DNA from: Ailurus styani
Taxonomy: Eukaryota > Chordata > Mammalia > Carnivora > Ailuridae
NCBI GenBank assembly: GCA_002007465.1
Contig: LNAC01000231.1
Coordinates: 2,020,843 to 2,084,842 of the forward strand
Direction of reading: 5' to 3'
DNA: 64,000 bases
A program made the translations under genes and the position numbers. Position 1 is the first letter of the stretch. The number at the start of each line of letters is the position of its first letter. The notes beneath the pieces are model-generated. The model was not told the DNA's origin and searched no databases. It saw nothing but the letters and a program-made list of their open reading frames with translations. Below, one piece after another: positions 25,838-38,393 of this stretch.

Positions 25838-26013
25838 ATCTCACGAAACAAACTGAGGGTTACTGGGGGTTGGGGGGGTAACGATAGGGTGGCTGGGTTA
25901 TGGACATTGGGGAGGGTATGTGCTATGGTGAGTGCTGTGAAAGATGTAAGCCTGATGATTCACAGACCTGTACCCCTTGGGCAAAGAGTACATTGTATGT
26001 TAATTTTAAAAAA
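25838..26013 (+). mobile_element. L1 3'-end fragment
   Basis: TCTCACGAAACAAACTGAGG, GTTATGGACATTGGGGAGGG and GATTCACAGACCTGTACCCC are the carnivore L1 3' UTR, ending in an A-run. The same stretch recurs at 62,760-62,941. Confidence 0.9.
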
Positions 26014-27267
26014 GAATTATAAGAAATGTAGTAAGAAAGTATCAAAAAAATCTATCCTTGTGTTTTTTAGGAAGACAAGCAATTTTCTGTGTGTCAGTAC
26101 AATCTACCATAAGCAGTCTTACTGTTGTTCTTTTACTTACTCAACCAGTACTTTTGTACTGTTGCTTCTTTCCAGGTCCTACTAGAAATGCAATGCTAAG
26201 GAAAATAAACATGGTTCCTGCTTTCATGGGCTTTATCTTAATAGGAGTGGGAAGCCATTGGCAGGTTCTCATCATTGGAGTGACATGATACAGTTGAAGT
26301 TGCAGATGCACTATGGGCTACACTGTGAGCTGATGTGGAACAGGCACAATGCAGTTGGGGAGATAAAATAGGTGACTGGTGTGTAAACTGCATGAGATGT
26401 GATGTTGACATGACTGAAGGTAGTAGCAGCGGAGAAGGGAAAAGTAGGCGCAAGAGATATTTAGGAAGTAGTAGTACTCAAGCTAACTGTATAAGAAAGA
26501 AAAGTGTAGTGATCAGTCATTTGTCCTGTTTGTCCAGAGCAATTCTAGTTCCCTTTGTCCTATCGTAACTATTAAGAGTATCCCCTTTTACTTTCAAAAG
26601 CATTTCAGTTTGGTTGATAAAGATGTGTTGATCCTGGAAATGAGAGGAAGATTCAAGACTTTTGCCCAGGTTTTTGGCTTGAACACCTGCGTGGATGTTG
26701 TGCCATATACTGAAAGATGGTTCACTGGGGGAGAAAGTGGTATGGGGAGGAGACTGAATTCAGAGTGGGTACTGTGTGTCTAAAGTAACTGTCTTAATTG
26801 AAGTGAAGGCGTTTAACAAGAACCAGATGACTACCTGGGTCAGGAGTTCAGCTGGCAGCCCTGATTCATGGTTAGAGATACATTGATTCAGGAGTGATCA
26901 GCATGGATGGCACCTGAAATGATGGAAGTGGATGAAATCACCAAGCCAGAAAAAGGGAAGAGGCCCACTTCCCTGGAGGAACTCAAAGCAACACCTATTT
27001 TTAACAGAAGCAAGGAGGGGCTCACAAAGGAGATCTGGAAAAGGTCAAAGTCATGTGAAAACTGGGAGATGAGCAAGTAATTATAAGCCCGAGGAAAGGA
27101 GAGAGAGTAATGTCAAATACTATCAAAAGGTCACATACGATAAGAAAAGTGTGCATTGAACTCAGTAACTAGTAAGTCACCAGCGACATTGGTGATGGTG
27201 GATTGGTGACGTTGTGAGACACAAGCTTGATTATAGCATTTATTTTCTTTTCACTTATTTATTTATT

Positions 27268-27471
27268 TATTTTTAAGATTTTATTTATTTATTTGACAGA
27301 GAGAGAGACAGATCACAAGTAAGCAGAGAGGCAGGCAGAGAGAGGAAGGCGGGGAGGAAGCAGGCTCCCCGCTGAGCAGGGAGTCCGATGCAGGGCTCGA
27401 TCCCAGGACCCTGAGATCATGACCTGAGCCTAAGGCAGAGGCTTTAACCCACTGAGCCATCCAGGTGCCCC
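27268..27471 (-). mobile_element. Carnivore SINE nested in the L1 tail, musteloid type
   Basis: The reverse complement begins GGGGCACCTGGATGGCTCAG, contains GCTTACTTGTGATCTG and ends with AAATAAATAAATAAAATC. TTCACTTATTTATTT before and TTCACTTTTTTATTT after mark its target site inside the L1 tail, so it is younger than the L1. Confidence 0.93.
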
Positions 27472-27892
27472 ATTCACTTTTTTATTTAAATTTAATTAAT
27501 TAACATATAGAGTATTATTAATTTCAGAGATAAAGTTCAGTGATTCATCTGTCTTATGTAACACCCAGTTCTCATCACATCACATGCCCTCCTTAATGCC
27601 CATCACCCAGTTACCCCATTCCCTACCCCCATCCCTCCAGCAACCCTCATTTTATTTCCTGAGATCAAGAGTCTCTCATGGTTTGTCTCCCTCTCTAATT
27701 TCATATTGTTTTTTTTCCTCCCTTCCCCTATGCTCCTCTGTCTTTTTCTTAAATTCCACATGAGTGAAATCATATTGTCTTTCTATGATTGGCTTATTCT
27801 ACTTAACATAATACCCTCTAGTTCCATCTACGTCATTGCAAATGGCAAGATTTCATTTTTATTTTGGTGGCTGGGAGTATTCCAGTGTGTGT

Positions 27893-27895
<3 letters not shown>

Positions 27896-27952
<57 letters not shown>
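27896..27952. repeat. (TA)n microsatellite inside L1 ORF2
   Basis: About 28 TA units replace the short IYT-coding stretch near the C-terminus of ORF2; the remaining frame reads a run of alternating Ile and Tyr. Confidence 0.97.
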
Positions 27953-27957
<5 letters not shown>

Positions 27958-30379
27958 CACATCTTCTTTATCCATTCACCTGTCAATGGACATCTGGGCT
28001 CTTTCCATAGTTTAGCTATTGTGGACATTGCTGCTATCAACATTCGGGTACAGGTGCCCCTTTGGATCATGACATTTTTTCTTTGGGGTAAATACCCAAT
28101 AGTGCAATTGCTGGGTCATATGTTACCTCTATTTTTAACTTCTTGAGTTAAAAATACTGTTTTCCAGAGTGGCTGTACCAGCTTGCATTCTGACCAACAA
28201 TGTAAGAGGGTTCTCCTTTCTCCACAATCTCACCAACATTTGTTGCTTCCTGACTTGTTAATTTTAGCCATTCTTACCAATGTGAGGTGGTATCTCATTG
28301 TGGTTTTGATTTCTATTTCTCTGATGCCAAGTTATGTTGAGCATTTTTTCATGTGTCTGTTGGACATTTGTATGTCTTCATTGGAGAAGTGTCTGTTCAT
28401 ATATTCTGCTTATTTCTTGATTGGATTACCTGTTCCTTAGGTGTTGAATTTGATAAGTTCCTTATAGATTTTGGATTCTAGCCCTTTATCGGATAAGATA
28501 TTTGCAAGTAGCTTCTCCCATTCTGTTGGTTGTCTTTGGGTTTAGCCCATTGTTTCCTTTGCTGTGCAAAAGCTTTTTATTTTGATGAAGTCCCAATAGT
28601 TCATTTTTGCCTTTGTTTCCCTTGCCTTTAGAGTCTAGCAAGAAGTTGCTGTGGCCAAGGTCAAAGAGGTTGCCTGTGTGTTGCTGCCTGTGTTCTCCAC
28701 TAGAATTTTGATGGATTCGTCTCTCACATTTTGGTCTTTCATCCATTTTTGAGTCTATTTTTGCTTATAGTATAAGGAAATGGTCCAGTTTCATTATTCT
28801 GCATGTGGCTGTCCAATTTTCCCAACACCATTTGTTGAAGAGACTGTCTTTTTTCTGTTGGATATTCTTTCCTGCTTTGTTGAAGATTAATTGGCCACAG
28901 AGTTGAGGGTCCATTTCTGGATTCTCTATTCTGTTCCATTGATCTGTGTGTCTGTTTTTGTGCCAGTACCATACTGTCTTGGTGATTACAGCTTTGTAAT
29001 AGAGCTTGAAGTCTGGCATTGTGATGCCACTTGCTTTGGTTTCCTTTGGCTCTTTGGGGTCTTTTCTGGTTCCATACAAATTTTAGGATTATTGGTTCCA
29101 GCTCTGTGAAAAATGTGATGGTATTTTGATAGGGGTTGCATTGGATGTCTAGATTGCTCTAGGTAGCATAGACATTTTAGCAATATTTTTTCTTCCAGTC
29201 CATGAGCATGGAACATTTTTCCATTTCTTTGTGTCTTCCTCAGTTTTTTTCGTGAATGTTGTGTAGTTTTCAGTGTGCATATCCTTTGCCTCTTTGGTTA
29301 GGTTTATTTCTAGGTATCTTATGGTTTTTGGTACAATTGCAAATGAGATTGATTCCTTAATTTCTCTTTCTTCTGTCTCATTGTTATTATATGAAATGCA
29401 ACTGATTTCTGTGCATTGATTTTATTTCCTGCCACATTGTATGAGTTCTAGCAATTTTGGAATGGAGTCTTTTGGGTTTCCACATAGAGTATCATGTCAT
29501 CTGTGATGAGTGAGAGTTTAACTTCTTGGCTGATTCAACCTAGCCTTTTATTTCTTTTTGTTGTCTGATTGCTGAGGCTAGGATTTCTAGTACTATGTTG
29601 AACAACAGTGGTAAGAGTGGATATCCCTGCTGTGTTCCTGACCTTAAGGGGAAAGCTCTCAGTTTTTCCCCATTGAGAATGATATTTTCTGTGGGCTTTT
29701 CATAGATGGGTTTTATGATATTAAGGTATGTTCCCTCGACCCCTACACTGTGAAGAGTTTCAATCAAGAAGAGATGATGTATTTTGTCACATGCTTTTTC
29801 TGCATCTATTGAGATGATCATATGGTTCTTGTCCTTTCTTTTATTAACATAGTGTATCACATTGATTGATTTATGGATGTTGAACCACGCTTGAAGCCCA
29901 GGAATAAATCCCACTTGGTTATGGTGGGTAATCCTTGTAATGTACTGTTGGATCCTATTGGCTATTATCTTGGTGAGAATTTTGGCATCCATGTTCATCA
30001 GGGATATTGATCTGTAATTCTCCTTTTTGGTGGGATCTTTGTCCGTTTTGGAATCAAGGTAATGCTGGCATCATAGAACAAGTTTGGAAGTTTTCCTTCC
30101 ATTTCTATTTTTTGAAACAGCTTCAGAAGAATAACTATTAATTTTTCTTTACATGTTTGGTAAAATTCCCCTGGGAAGCCATCTGGCCCTGGACTCTTTT
30201 TTGGGAGAGTTTTGATTACTGCTTCAATTTCTTTGCTGGTTATGGGTGTGTTCAGGTTTTTTATTTCTTCCTGTTTCAGTTTTGGTGTTTTATAAATTTC
30301 TAGGAACGTACCCATTTTTTCCAGATTGCCTAATTTGTTGGCATATAGTTGTTCATACTGTGTTGTTATAATTGTTTGT

Positions 30380-30510
30380 ATTTCCTCAGTGTTGGTTGTG
30401 ATCTCCCCCTCTTTCATTCATGATTTTATTTATTTGGGTCCTTTCTCTCTNATTTCCTCGGTGTTGGTTGTGATCTCCCCCTCTTTCATTCATGATTTTA
30501 TTTATTTGGG

Positions 30511-30522
<12 letters not shown>
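30380..30522. repeat. 71-bp tandem copy around a single N (probable assembly artefact)
   Basis: The block 30,380-30,450 recurs at 30,452-30,522 with one mismatch (CCTCAG against CCTCGG). The only thing between them is one N at 30,451. L1 ORF2 has no such duplication here. Confidence 0.9.

Positions 30523-30566
<44 letters not shown>
30513..30566. repeat. (CT)n microsatellite
   Basis: About 26 CT units lie within L1 ORF2, directly after the duplicated single-N join. Confidence 0.95.
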
Positions 30567-30569
<3 letters not shown>

Positions 30570-31806
30570 GATAAGTCTGGCCAGAGGTTTATCGATCTTA
30601 TTAATTCTTTCAAAGAACAATCTTCTACTTTTCTTGATCTGTTGTACTGTTCTTTTGTTTTCTGTTTCATTGATTTCTGATCTAATCTTTATTAATTCTC
30701 TCTTCCTGCTGGGTTTAGGCTTTATTTGCTGTTCTTTCTCTAACTCCTTTAGGTGTAAGATTAGGTTGTGTATTTGAGACCTTCCTTGTTTCTTGGGAGA
30801 GGCTTGTATTGCTATATACTATCCTCTTAGGACTGCTTTTGCTGCATCCCAAGGATTTGAAACAGTTGTATTTTCATTTTCATTTGTTTCCATGATTTTT
30901 TTAAATTCTTCTTTAATTTCCTGGCTGGCCCATTCATTCTTTAGTAGAATGCTCTTTAACCTCCATGTATTTGAGTTCTTTCCATATTTCCTCTTGTGAC
31001 TGAGTTCAGGTTTCAAAGCACTGTGGTCTGGAAATATTCAGGGAATGATCCCAGTCTTTTGGTACCAGTTGAGACCTGATTTGTGACCCAGTATGTGATC
31101 TGTTCTGGAGAATGTTCTGTGTGCACTCAAGAAGAACATGTGTTCTGTTGCTTTAAGATAGAATGCTCTGAATGTATCTGTAAAGTCCGTCTGGTCCAGT
31201 GTGTCATTCAAAACCCTTATTTCCTTGTTGGTCTTATTTCCTTGTTGATCTTCTGCTTAGATGTTCTGTCCATTGCAGTGAATGGGCTGTAAAAGTCCCC
31301 TACTGTTATTTTATTATTATCAATGTGTTTGTTTAATTTTGTTTTTAATTTGTTTATATAATTGGCTGCTCCCATGTTAGGAGCACAAATATTTACAATT
31401 GTTAGCTCATCTTGTTGGAGAGACCCTTTAATTATGATATCGTTCCTTCCTCATTTCTTATTACAATCTTTGGTTTAAAATCTAATGTCTGATGTAAGGA
31501 TTGCTACCCCAGCCTTCTTTTGATGTCCATTAGCATGATAAATGGTTTTTCCACTCTCTTACTTTCAATTTGGAGGTGTCTTTGGATCTAAAATGAGTCT
31601 CTTGTAGACAGCATATTGATGGGTCTTGCTTTTCTTATCCATTTTGATACCCTGTATCTTTTGATTGGGGCATTTGGCCCATTTACATTCAGAGTAACTA
31701 TTGAAAGATATTAATTTAGTGCCCTTGTATTACCCATAAAGTAATTGTTTCTGTATATTATCTCTGTTCCTTCCTGGTCTATGTTACTTAGGGGCTCTCT
31801 CTTCAT

Positions 31807-32705
31807 TTAAAGTATCCTTTTTAATATTTCTTGCCAGGCTGGTTTAGTGTTCATGAATTCCTTTAGTTTCTGTTTGTCCTGGAAGCTCTTTATCTCTCCT
31901 TCTATTTTGAATGACAGTCTTGCTGGATAAAGTATTCTTGGCTGCATATTTTCCTCATTTAGCACCCTGAATGTATCATGCCAGTCCTTTCTGGCCTGCC
32001 AAGTCTCTGTAGATAGGTCTGATGCCAGTCTAAAGTTTCTACACTTGTAACTTAAGGATCTCTTGTCCCTAGCTGCTTTCAGGAATTTCTCTGTGTCTTT
32101 GAAATTTACAAGTTTCACTGTTATATGTCGAGTATTGGCCTATTTTTTGTTGATTTTAAGGGGGTTCTCTATGCTTCCTTGAATGGAATTGAATGCCTGT
32201 CCCTTTCCCAGATTAGGGTAGTTCTCAGCTATAATTTTCTCAAATATACCTTCTGCCCCCTTCTCTCTTTCCTCTTCTGAGATCCCAATTATTTTAATAT
32301 TGTTCTGCTTTATGGTATCACTTATGTCTCAAATTCTCCCCTTGTGATCCAGTAGTTGTTTATCTCTCTTTCTCTAGCTTCCTCATTCTTCATCATTTTC
32401 TCTTCTATATCACTAATTCTCTCTATTGCCTCATTTATCCTAGCAGTGAGAGCCCCCATTTTTTATTGCGTCTCATTAACAGCCTTTTGATTTCAACCTG
32501 ATTGATTTTAGTTCTTTTATTTCTCCAGAAATGGATTCTCTAGTGTTCTCTATGCTTGGACTTGAAAAGTCCAACTAGTATCTTTAAAATCATAATTCTG
32601 AACCCTAGTACTGACATCTTATTTATATCCGTACTGATTAGGTGCCCCACAGTCAGTACTACCTCTTGTTCTCTTTTTTTGAGGTGAGTTTTTCTGTCTT
32701 GTCAT
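31807..32705 (-). pseudogene. L1 ORF1 (RNA-binding chaperone), broken
   Basis: The minus-strand ATG at 32,705-32,703 begins MTRQKNSPQKKRTRG, the usual L1 ORF1p start. A TAA stops the frame at about codon 29. The C-terminal 103 residues remain open and contain the diagnostic DLSTETWQARKDWHDTFRVL and NMQPRILYPARLSFKIEGEI. The stop is at 31,809-31,807. Full span is about 300 codons, normal for the family. In active elements ORF1p coats L1 RNA; this copy cannot make it. Confidence 0.88.
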
Positions 32706-34304
32706 TGTGTCCAGAGAAGAATAGATGAAGGAGAGCACAAGATACTAAAATAGGAACAACAACCCCATAGAAGTATACAGGAAACAAATCAGAAGAGACC
32801 CGAAACAAAATAAAATAAAATAAAACAGAGAGAATATAATCAGACTGGTGAACAGAACAGAGCCTGCATGTATTTTGGTCTGTTAGAAAACTAGATCCCA
32901 CAATTGTAAGGAAAGAAAAACTTATATATATGCAAAAATAAAATTAAATACAATGTAAGGATAGAATAAAACTGTAAAAATGAAAATTAAAAACAACTTT
33001 TAAAAAGTTGATTAAATAAGAAATTAAAAAGGAAAAAGGAAAAAAATGTAAACTGAAAGACTAAAGAATCATGAGGAAAAAACCATGAATTTTATATACT
33101 ATTTTTCCCTAGCACTGGAGTTTTACAGTTCTGTGTGATTGGTAAACTTGGTCTTAGCTGGATGTTCTTGCTGGTCTTCTAGGGGAGGGACCTGTTGTAC
33201 TGATTCTCAGGTGTCTTTGCCCCAGGCAGAACTGCACCACCCTTGCCAGGGGCCAGGCTAAGTAACCTGAGGATTGCTCTAGTGGCTTTTATTCCCTGAA
33301 AGCTTTCTGCACTGCTTTAGAGGGTGAGAATGAAAATGGCAGCATCTGATCTCCAGCCCCAGAGCCAAAAGCTCAGGGCCCTACTCCTTAGTGAACCCTC
33401 ACAGAAAAATAGTCACTCCTGTCTCCTTTGTCTCTGTCCACACTCCATGCTTACCCAGACTGGGACCAAGCATTTTTATCTCAGGCACGCAATCCCATTT
33501 GGAGTCTCTAAACCCTAAAGACTCCTGCAGCGGGCACCCACACCACCCTTTCCAAGGAGGGAGGGTGGTCTCACCCCATTTCTGCCACTTACTGGGCCCC
33601 TACCAGTCAGGTGACCTACCAGAGGGGTCACCTGACCTTGCCCTGGTTTGTAATTTATGGCAACCCGAGTTGAAGGCCCACTCCTGGGCTTGCTGATTGC
33701 AGCCAGCTTCCCCACTCCAATGCCTGGGAACTCTGCCACACTCAGGTACCTCCAGTCTTCCTGTGATCCCAGGGATCCTGAGACCACACTGTCTCACCTA
33801 CTGTTCTGCTGCCACTTAGCCACCTGAACACATTTCAGGAAGGAACATCCCTCACTGGAGCAGACTTCTAAAAGTTCCGATATTGTACTCCGCTGCTATA
33901 TCACTTTCCAATGGCCTGCTAATGGATGCTCCCTCCCCCTGTAGTTTATCATCCAATATATTGCCTCAATTTCACTTCTCTGCACCTCCTACCTTGCAAA
34001 AAGTAGTCTCTTTTCCATTTATAGAATTGCAACAATTCTTTTCTTAGATCTCTGGTTGAGTTCACAGGTGTTCAGAATGATTTGAAAACTATCTAGCTGA
34101 ATTCCAGGGACCAGACAAAACTAAGGTTCCTTACTCCACCATCATCCTCTGATTATAGCATTTAAATTAATGATTGGGAAGTGAGCGTAAATATCTTCAG
34201 AATTACAACTGAGAAGGAAAGAAAGCACTAGTGAAGTACCTGGAGAATTTGTGGAATTTACAGGATGATGGTGTCTATAAAGCTGTTAAGAGATCGCATA
34301 ATAT

Positions 34305-34489
34305 GGGACGCCTGGGTGGCTCAGTTGGTTAAGTGACTGCCTTGGGCTCAGGTCCCAGGACCGAGTCCTGCATCGGGCTCCCTGCTCAGCGGGGAGTCCA
34401 CTTCTCCCTCTGACCCTCCACCCTCTCATGTTCTCTCTCTCTGTCATTCTCTCTCTCTCAAATAAATAAATAAAATCCTAAAATAAAAA
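34305..34489 (+). mobile_element. Carnivore SINE, general caniform type
   Basis: It has the head GGGACGCCTGGGTGGCTCAG and the internal CCCTCTGACCCTCC and CTCTCATGTTCTCTC that characterise the non-musteloid subfamily. Target-site duplication AGAGATCGCATAATAT at 34,289 and AGAGATCACCTAATAT at 34,490 differ at two positions. Confidence 0.93.
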
Positions 34490-35729
34490 AGAGATCACCT
34501 AATATATGAACTTAGAGGCTTCCACCTCTAATACATCATGAAAATGGAAGACTGTTTTTGTATGACCACAGCTTTTAAATTTAGGTAAATTTGTGTATTT
34601 TGGTAGTGGTTGTGTATTTTTTTAATCTAAATCTTTTACCTAAAGTTTTTAGGTAAATTATTTTTACATAGTGGGAGGAAGGACACAATTTATAAGGTCA
34701 CTTTAACTATTTTGAAAAAAAAAGAAAGCAACACATAAAATTGCTCAATTAAAAGGAAATACTGCCTTAGTTCTTTCTCACTGCCCAAAGAATTAGGCTG
34801 CCTTTGGCTTCAGAACAATGGGGACTCTTCGAATATTCTTTGACAGATAAAAAAGGTAAAGATTTATGGCAAAGGAAAGCATTTCTGAAGGAGGTGTTCT
34901 ACATCATTTTGTATATGTGCATAAATTATAAACAGGGCTCAAGGGTGCAGTCACTATAATAGCTTTTTGCTCTCTTTGAAGAAAATAGAAAATGCTCACT
35001 TAGGGGTTACTCTGTGTTTCCATTAATGAATCTTCTAAGCTTGAATGATTTTAAATAGGATATTTATGTTCCTTGGTTCTAGTAGGCCAAGAACTTAGAA
35101 AAAATATGTGTGATTAAAGTATCTAAAGCAATAAATTTATGTGGACATTTAATAAAAAATATTGGTAATAATAATAATAATAGTAGATGTCACAGCTAAA
35201 GACTTTAAGGAGGATTCACAGGCAAGGGAAAACAGACACCAAATCATATGTTCCTGGAGAATTTGATTAGCCTTCTATACTCAAGTTTAATAATGATGTT
35301 GAAGCTTTGATGAACAACTCTGCACAAGAGTTGTAATCATGACAGACAAGTACCCTTACTTGACCCAAATGAATGAACTTGGTGTTTTTTTTCTTTAACT
35401 GTTTGGGAAAAATTAATTGAAGTCCAGTGTTTAACAAAGACATACAGACTATGACTTTAAAATAGTAACACTATTTTACATAATAGGTTATAAAAGTCTC
35501 ATTACTTTATACCCAGAATACAATTACTTGCAGGGTTATCAGTGTCTTTAGTCAGAAATTTACTTTTATATTTGATTTTTTGTTTCTGAAAATGTGTTTA
35601 GATTAATTCATCAGCAAATCTATATTATTTAACAAGACTTACTAAAATTCTTCCATCTCTGAATTTGAAATTATTTACCTACCATCTTTATGTCACTTTT
35701 GTTATTTAATTATTAAACTCAACTAGATT

Positions 35730-36490
35730 TCTTTTTAATTTTATTTAAATTCAGTTGATTAACATATAGCATATTTTTGGTTTCAGAGGTAGAGTTCAGT
35801 GATTCATCAATTGTATGTAACACCCAGTGCTCATTGCCTCATGTACCTCCTTAATGCCCATCACCCAATTACCCCATCTCCCCACCTCCCACCCCTCACC
35901 AGCAACCCTCAGTTTGTTTCCTAGAGTTAAGAGTCTCTTATGGTTTTTCTCCCTCTCTGATTTCGTCTTATTTTATTTTTCCCTCCTTTCCCCTATGCTC
36001 CTCTGTTTTGTCTTAAATTCCACATGAGTGAAATCATATAATTGTCTTTTCTATGGTTGACTTATTTCGCTTAACATAATACCCTCTAGCTCTATCTACA
36101 TTGTTGCAAATGGCAAGATTTCATTTTTTGGATGGCTGAGTAATATTTCATTATATATATGTATGCCATGTCTTCTTTATCCATTCATCTGTCGATAGAC
36201 ATTTGGGCTCTTTCCATAGTTTAGCTATTGTGGACATTGCTGCTATAAACACTGGGGTACAGGTGCCCCTTTGGATCACTACATTTGTATCTTTAGGGTA
36301 AATAGCCATTAGTGCAATTGCTGGGTCATAAGATAGCTCTATTTTTAACTTCTTGAAGGACCTCCATACTGTTTTCCAGAGTGGCTGTACCAGTTTGCAT
36401 TCCCGCCAGCAGTGTAAGAGGGTTCCCCTTTCTCTGCATCCTCACCAATATTTGTTGCTTCCCGACTTGTTGATTTTAGCCATTCTGACT
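35730..36490 (-). mobile_element. 5'-truncated L1 3' fragment
   Basis: The minus-strand sequence covers the L1 ORF2 C-terminus and 3' UTR, parallel to 27,481-28,280 of the longer element. AAACTCAACTAGATT before and AAACCCAGCTAGTATT after may be a decayed target-site duplication. Confidence 0.9.
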
Positions 36491-36639
36491 GTAAACCCAG
36501 CTAGTATTAAGACTGCCTGTTCATACTTCATGATCAGAGTTTATATTTGCACCTTTGTATATTCTGAAGTTTTTCTGGTGGGCTTATCAGTTCTGAAGAT
36601 TTTTAGGAGCTATATGCTACTTATGGCATAGTATCTTCA

Positions 36640-36825
36640 ATTTATTCATTTGACACAGAGACAGAGATCACAAGTAGGCAGAGAGGCAGGCAGAGAGAGA
36701 GGAGAGAGGAGGAAGCAGGCTCCCTGCTGAGCAGAGAGCCCGACGTGGGCCTCGATCCCAGGATCCTGGGATCATGACCTGAGCCGAAGGCAGCGGCTTT
36801 AACCCACTGAGCCACCCAGGCGCCC
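36640..36825 (-). mobile_element. Carnivore SINE with exact target-site duplication, musteloid type
   Basis: The reverse complement begins GGGCGCCTGGGTGGCTCAG and contains TGCCTACTTGTGATCTC. GGCATAGTATCTTCA at 36,625-36,639 and 36,826-36,840 is an exact 15-bp duplication, which suggests a recent insertion. Confidence 0.95.
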
Positions 36826-38369
36826 GGCATAGTATCTTCAGAAAGTATCTCATAATTATATTTATTGAATTAAAATGGTATATTACATATATACTTACCT
36901 CATTGAACAAGAATTGCTCTTTCAAAGAGTTTCAGAAACATTTAATTCTGTGAGATATGTCAGATCACAAAGCCATCATCATTCTCCTCTGAAAAGCAAG
37001 CATAACTTAGAACCTATTGAGAATAAGCATTAATTAATGAATAATGATGATTTGTTGCATGCACTGAAGTTTTTTCCTGGAGATTTCTACATCAGACATT
37101 TTGTCTCCCTATTTGAATTAGGAACTATTTAAACCAATCCAATTGAGAATTACAAACAAAATACATGCTCTTTACCTTTATATCTAACTTTGAAACATTC
37201 TACCTGCTTTCATACACAGATATGTACTATATTTCTAAAATTGTTCTTGGGAAAGAAGAGATCTCCAATATATTTAATACATGTCTTGATGAAATGAACT
37301 CTAATGTATAATTTGAAATGTGGTAAGCGTTGAACTACTAATTAATGAGATTGGAAATTTCCCAAAGCCTGGATATATGGAAAGTGTCATGTCAGAAAGG
37401 AAAAATCCCTTGTTTACCAAAAGAAACAAGCTGAAGACTTGTTTTTCCTACTTAAGAATAACAGTTATGAAATACAGAACCATCAGGAGGTTTTATCCTA
37501 TCCAATTGAAATAAAATAAGTTAAGACAGTTATAGTGAATTGTTTTACAAAGTAAACTGTTTCTCTAACACTTTTCTTCAAACTATGTTTCCTTCTGCTT
37601 TTACTTTAAATTACCATTTTATGAAGTGATATCGATATTAGATATATTAGTTATTTTTAATTTCCTACTTGGAAAAATTAAAAAAATAGTAATCTTGTAT
37701 CCATCTCTTATGGGGAGAAACTGGCTGGTTGGGAAAGTGGAGCAGATATTGAGATGTGCACATATTGAGAATCTGGAGTGAAAGCCTGGGGAGGGCATTC
37801 AGAAGCCAAGACTGAGGTGCTAAAGAAGAAAGAATTGAAATATAGAACAATAGATCATTTTTAAAAGGAATTTATAAATTATCCATTGGAAAGGTATGAG
37901 GTTAAATTTAGGGGTTCGTTTGTTCACTCAGCCACCATCTCCTCATACTGTTGTGGATGCTTTAAGGCAGTTTTCCAATGTGCCAAATCCTAGGAGTGAC
38001 CCATACTCTTGTCCCCCAGATTCTTAACCGGAAGGACCATGGATCTGGAAACGTTGAGAAATGCTGTTTTAGAAGATAGGAGATATGTTAGATTTTGTTA
38101 TTATTCTTGAGCAATTTACAATCTATTCTTATCTCTCTAAGCCTCAGTTTTTGTAGCTGCAAAATATAAAATAATACTTTCTTGCCTGTTTTCAAGGTTA
38201 ATAAGGTAAAAGGAAAATAGCTTCAGAGAGTTAGTGGAACTTGAAAATTGACTAATAAGGTTTATGCTTTGTATATTTGTATATTTGATTGCGTGTATAT
38301 GTGGGGGATGGTGGTGGCTTTGAGAAAGAGGGAAAGTTAGAGGTATAATGAATGAAGATGTGTGTGTAT

Positions 38370-38393
38370 GTGTGTGTATATATATACACACAC
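38370..38393. repeat. 24-bp perfect GT/TA/CA palindrome
   Basis: GTGTGTGTATAT followed by its reverse complement lies at the 5' edge of an L1 fragment. It is simple-repeat derived. Confidence 0.85.

Larger units (their letters stand above)
27750..31735 (-). pseudogene. L1 ORF2 (endonuclease and reverse transcriptase), broken
   Basis: The endonuclease start (TLNVNGPNAPIKRYRVSKWI) and the catalytic-Glu motif QETHF (about 31,604-31,590) are visible but in different frames. The reverse-transcriptase region is open in two pieces: 30,417-29,998 ([20 protein letters not shown]) and 29,998-29,540 ([32 protein letters not shown]). The active-site strand at about 29,512-29,480 reads KLSLITDDMILYV, where consensus L1 has FADD, so the two Asp are kept but the flanking Phe-Ala is changed. 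The C-terminus (WIKKMW) runs into a (TA)n expansion. Start and end are approximate. Confidence 0.85.
27243..34149 (-). mobile_element. Near-full-length L1 retrotransposon, inactive
   Basis: The minus-strand order is 5' UTR (about 34,149-32,706), ORF1 (32,705-31,807), ORF2 (about 31,735-27,750), 3' UTR and tail. Exact 15-bp repeats TGATTATAGCATTTA at 27,228-27,242 and 34,150-34,164 bound it. Both reading frames are broken by stops and frameshifts. A SINE sits in its tail (27,268-27,471). A (TA)n expansion, a (CT)n tract and a single-N duplicated join lie inside. Without the nested SINE it is roughly 6.7 kb, consistent with a complete carnivore L1. Confidence 0.93.

Noticed and set aside
25721..26185. 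154-codon open frame
   Set aside because: About a third of it translates L1 3'-UTR sequence (25,838-26,013) and the rest is unlike any protein I know.
27706..28146. 146-codon + strand frame with a long Ile-Tyr run
   Set aside because: Antisense shadow of L1 ORF2; the Ile-Tyr run is the (TA)n microsatellite.
33320..33800. Overlapping open frames with higher GC content (33,324-33,797)
   Set aside because: They lie in the GC-richer 5' UTR of the minus-strand L1 and show no protein resemblance.
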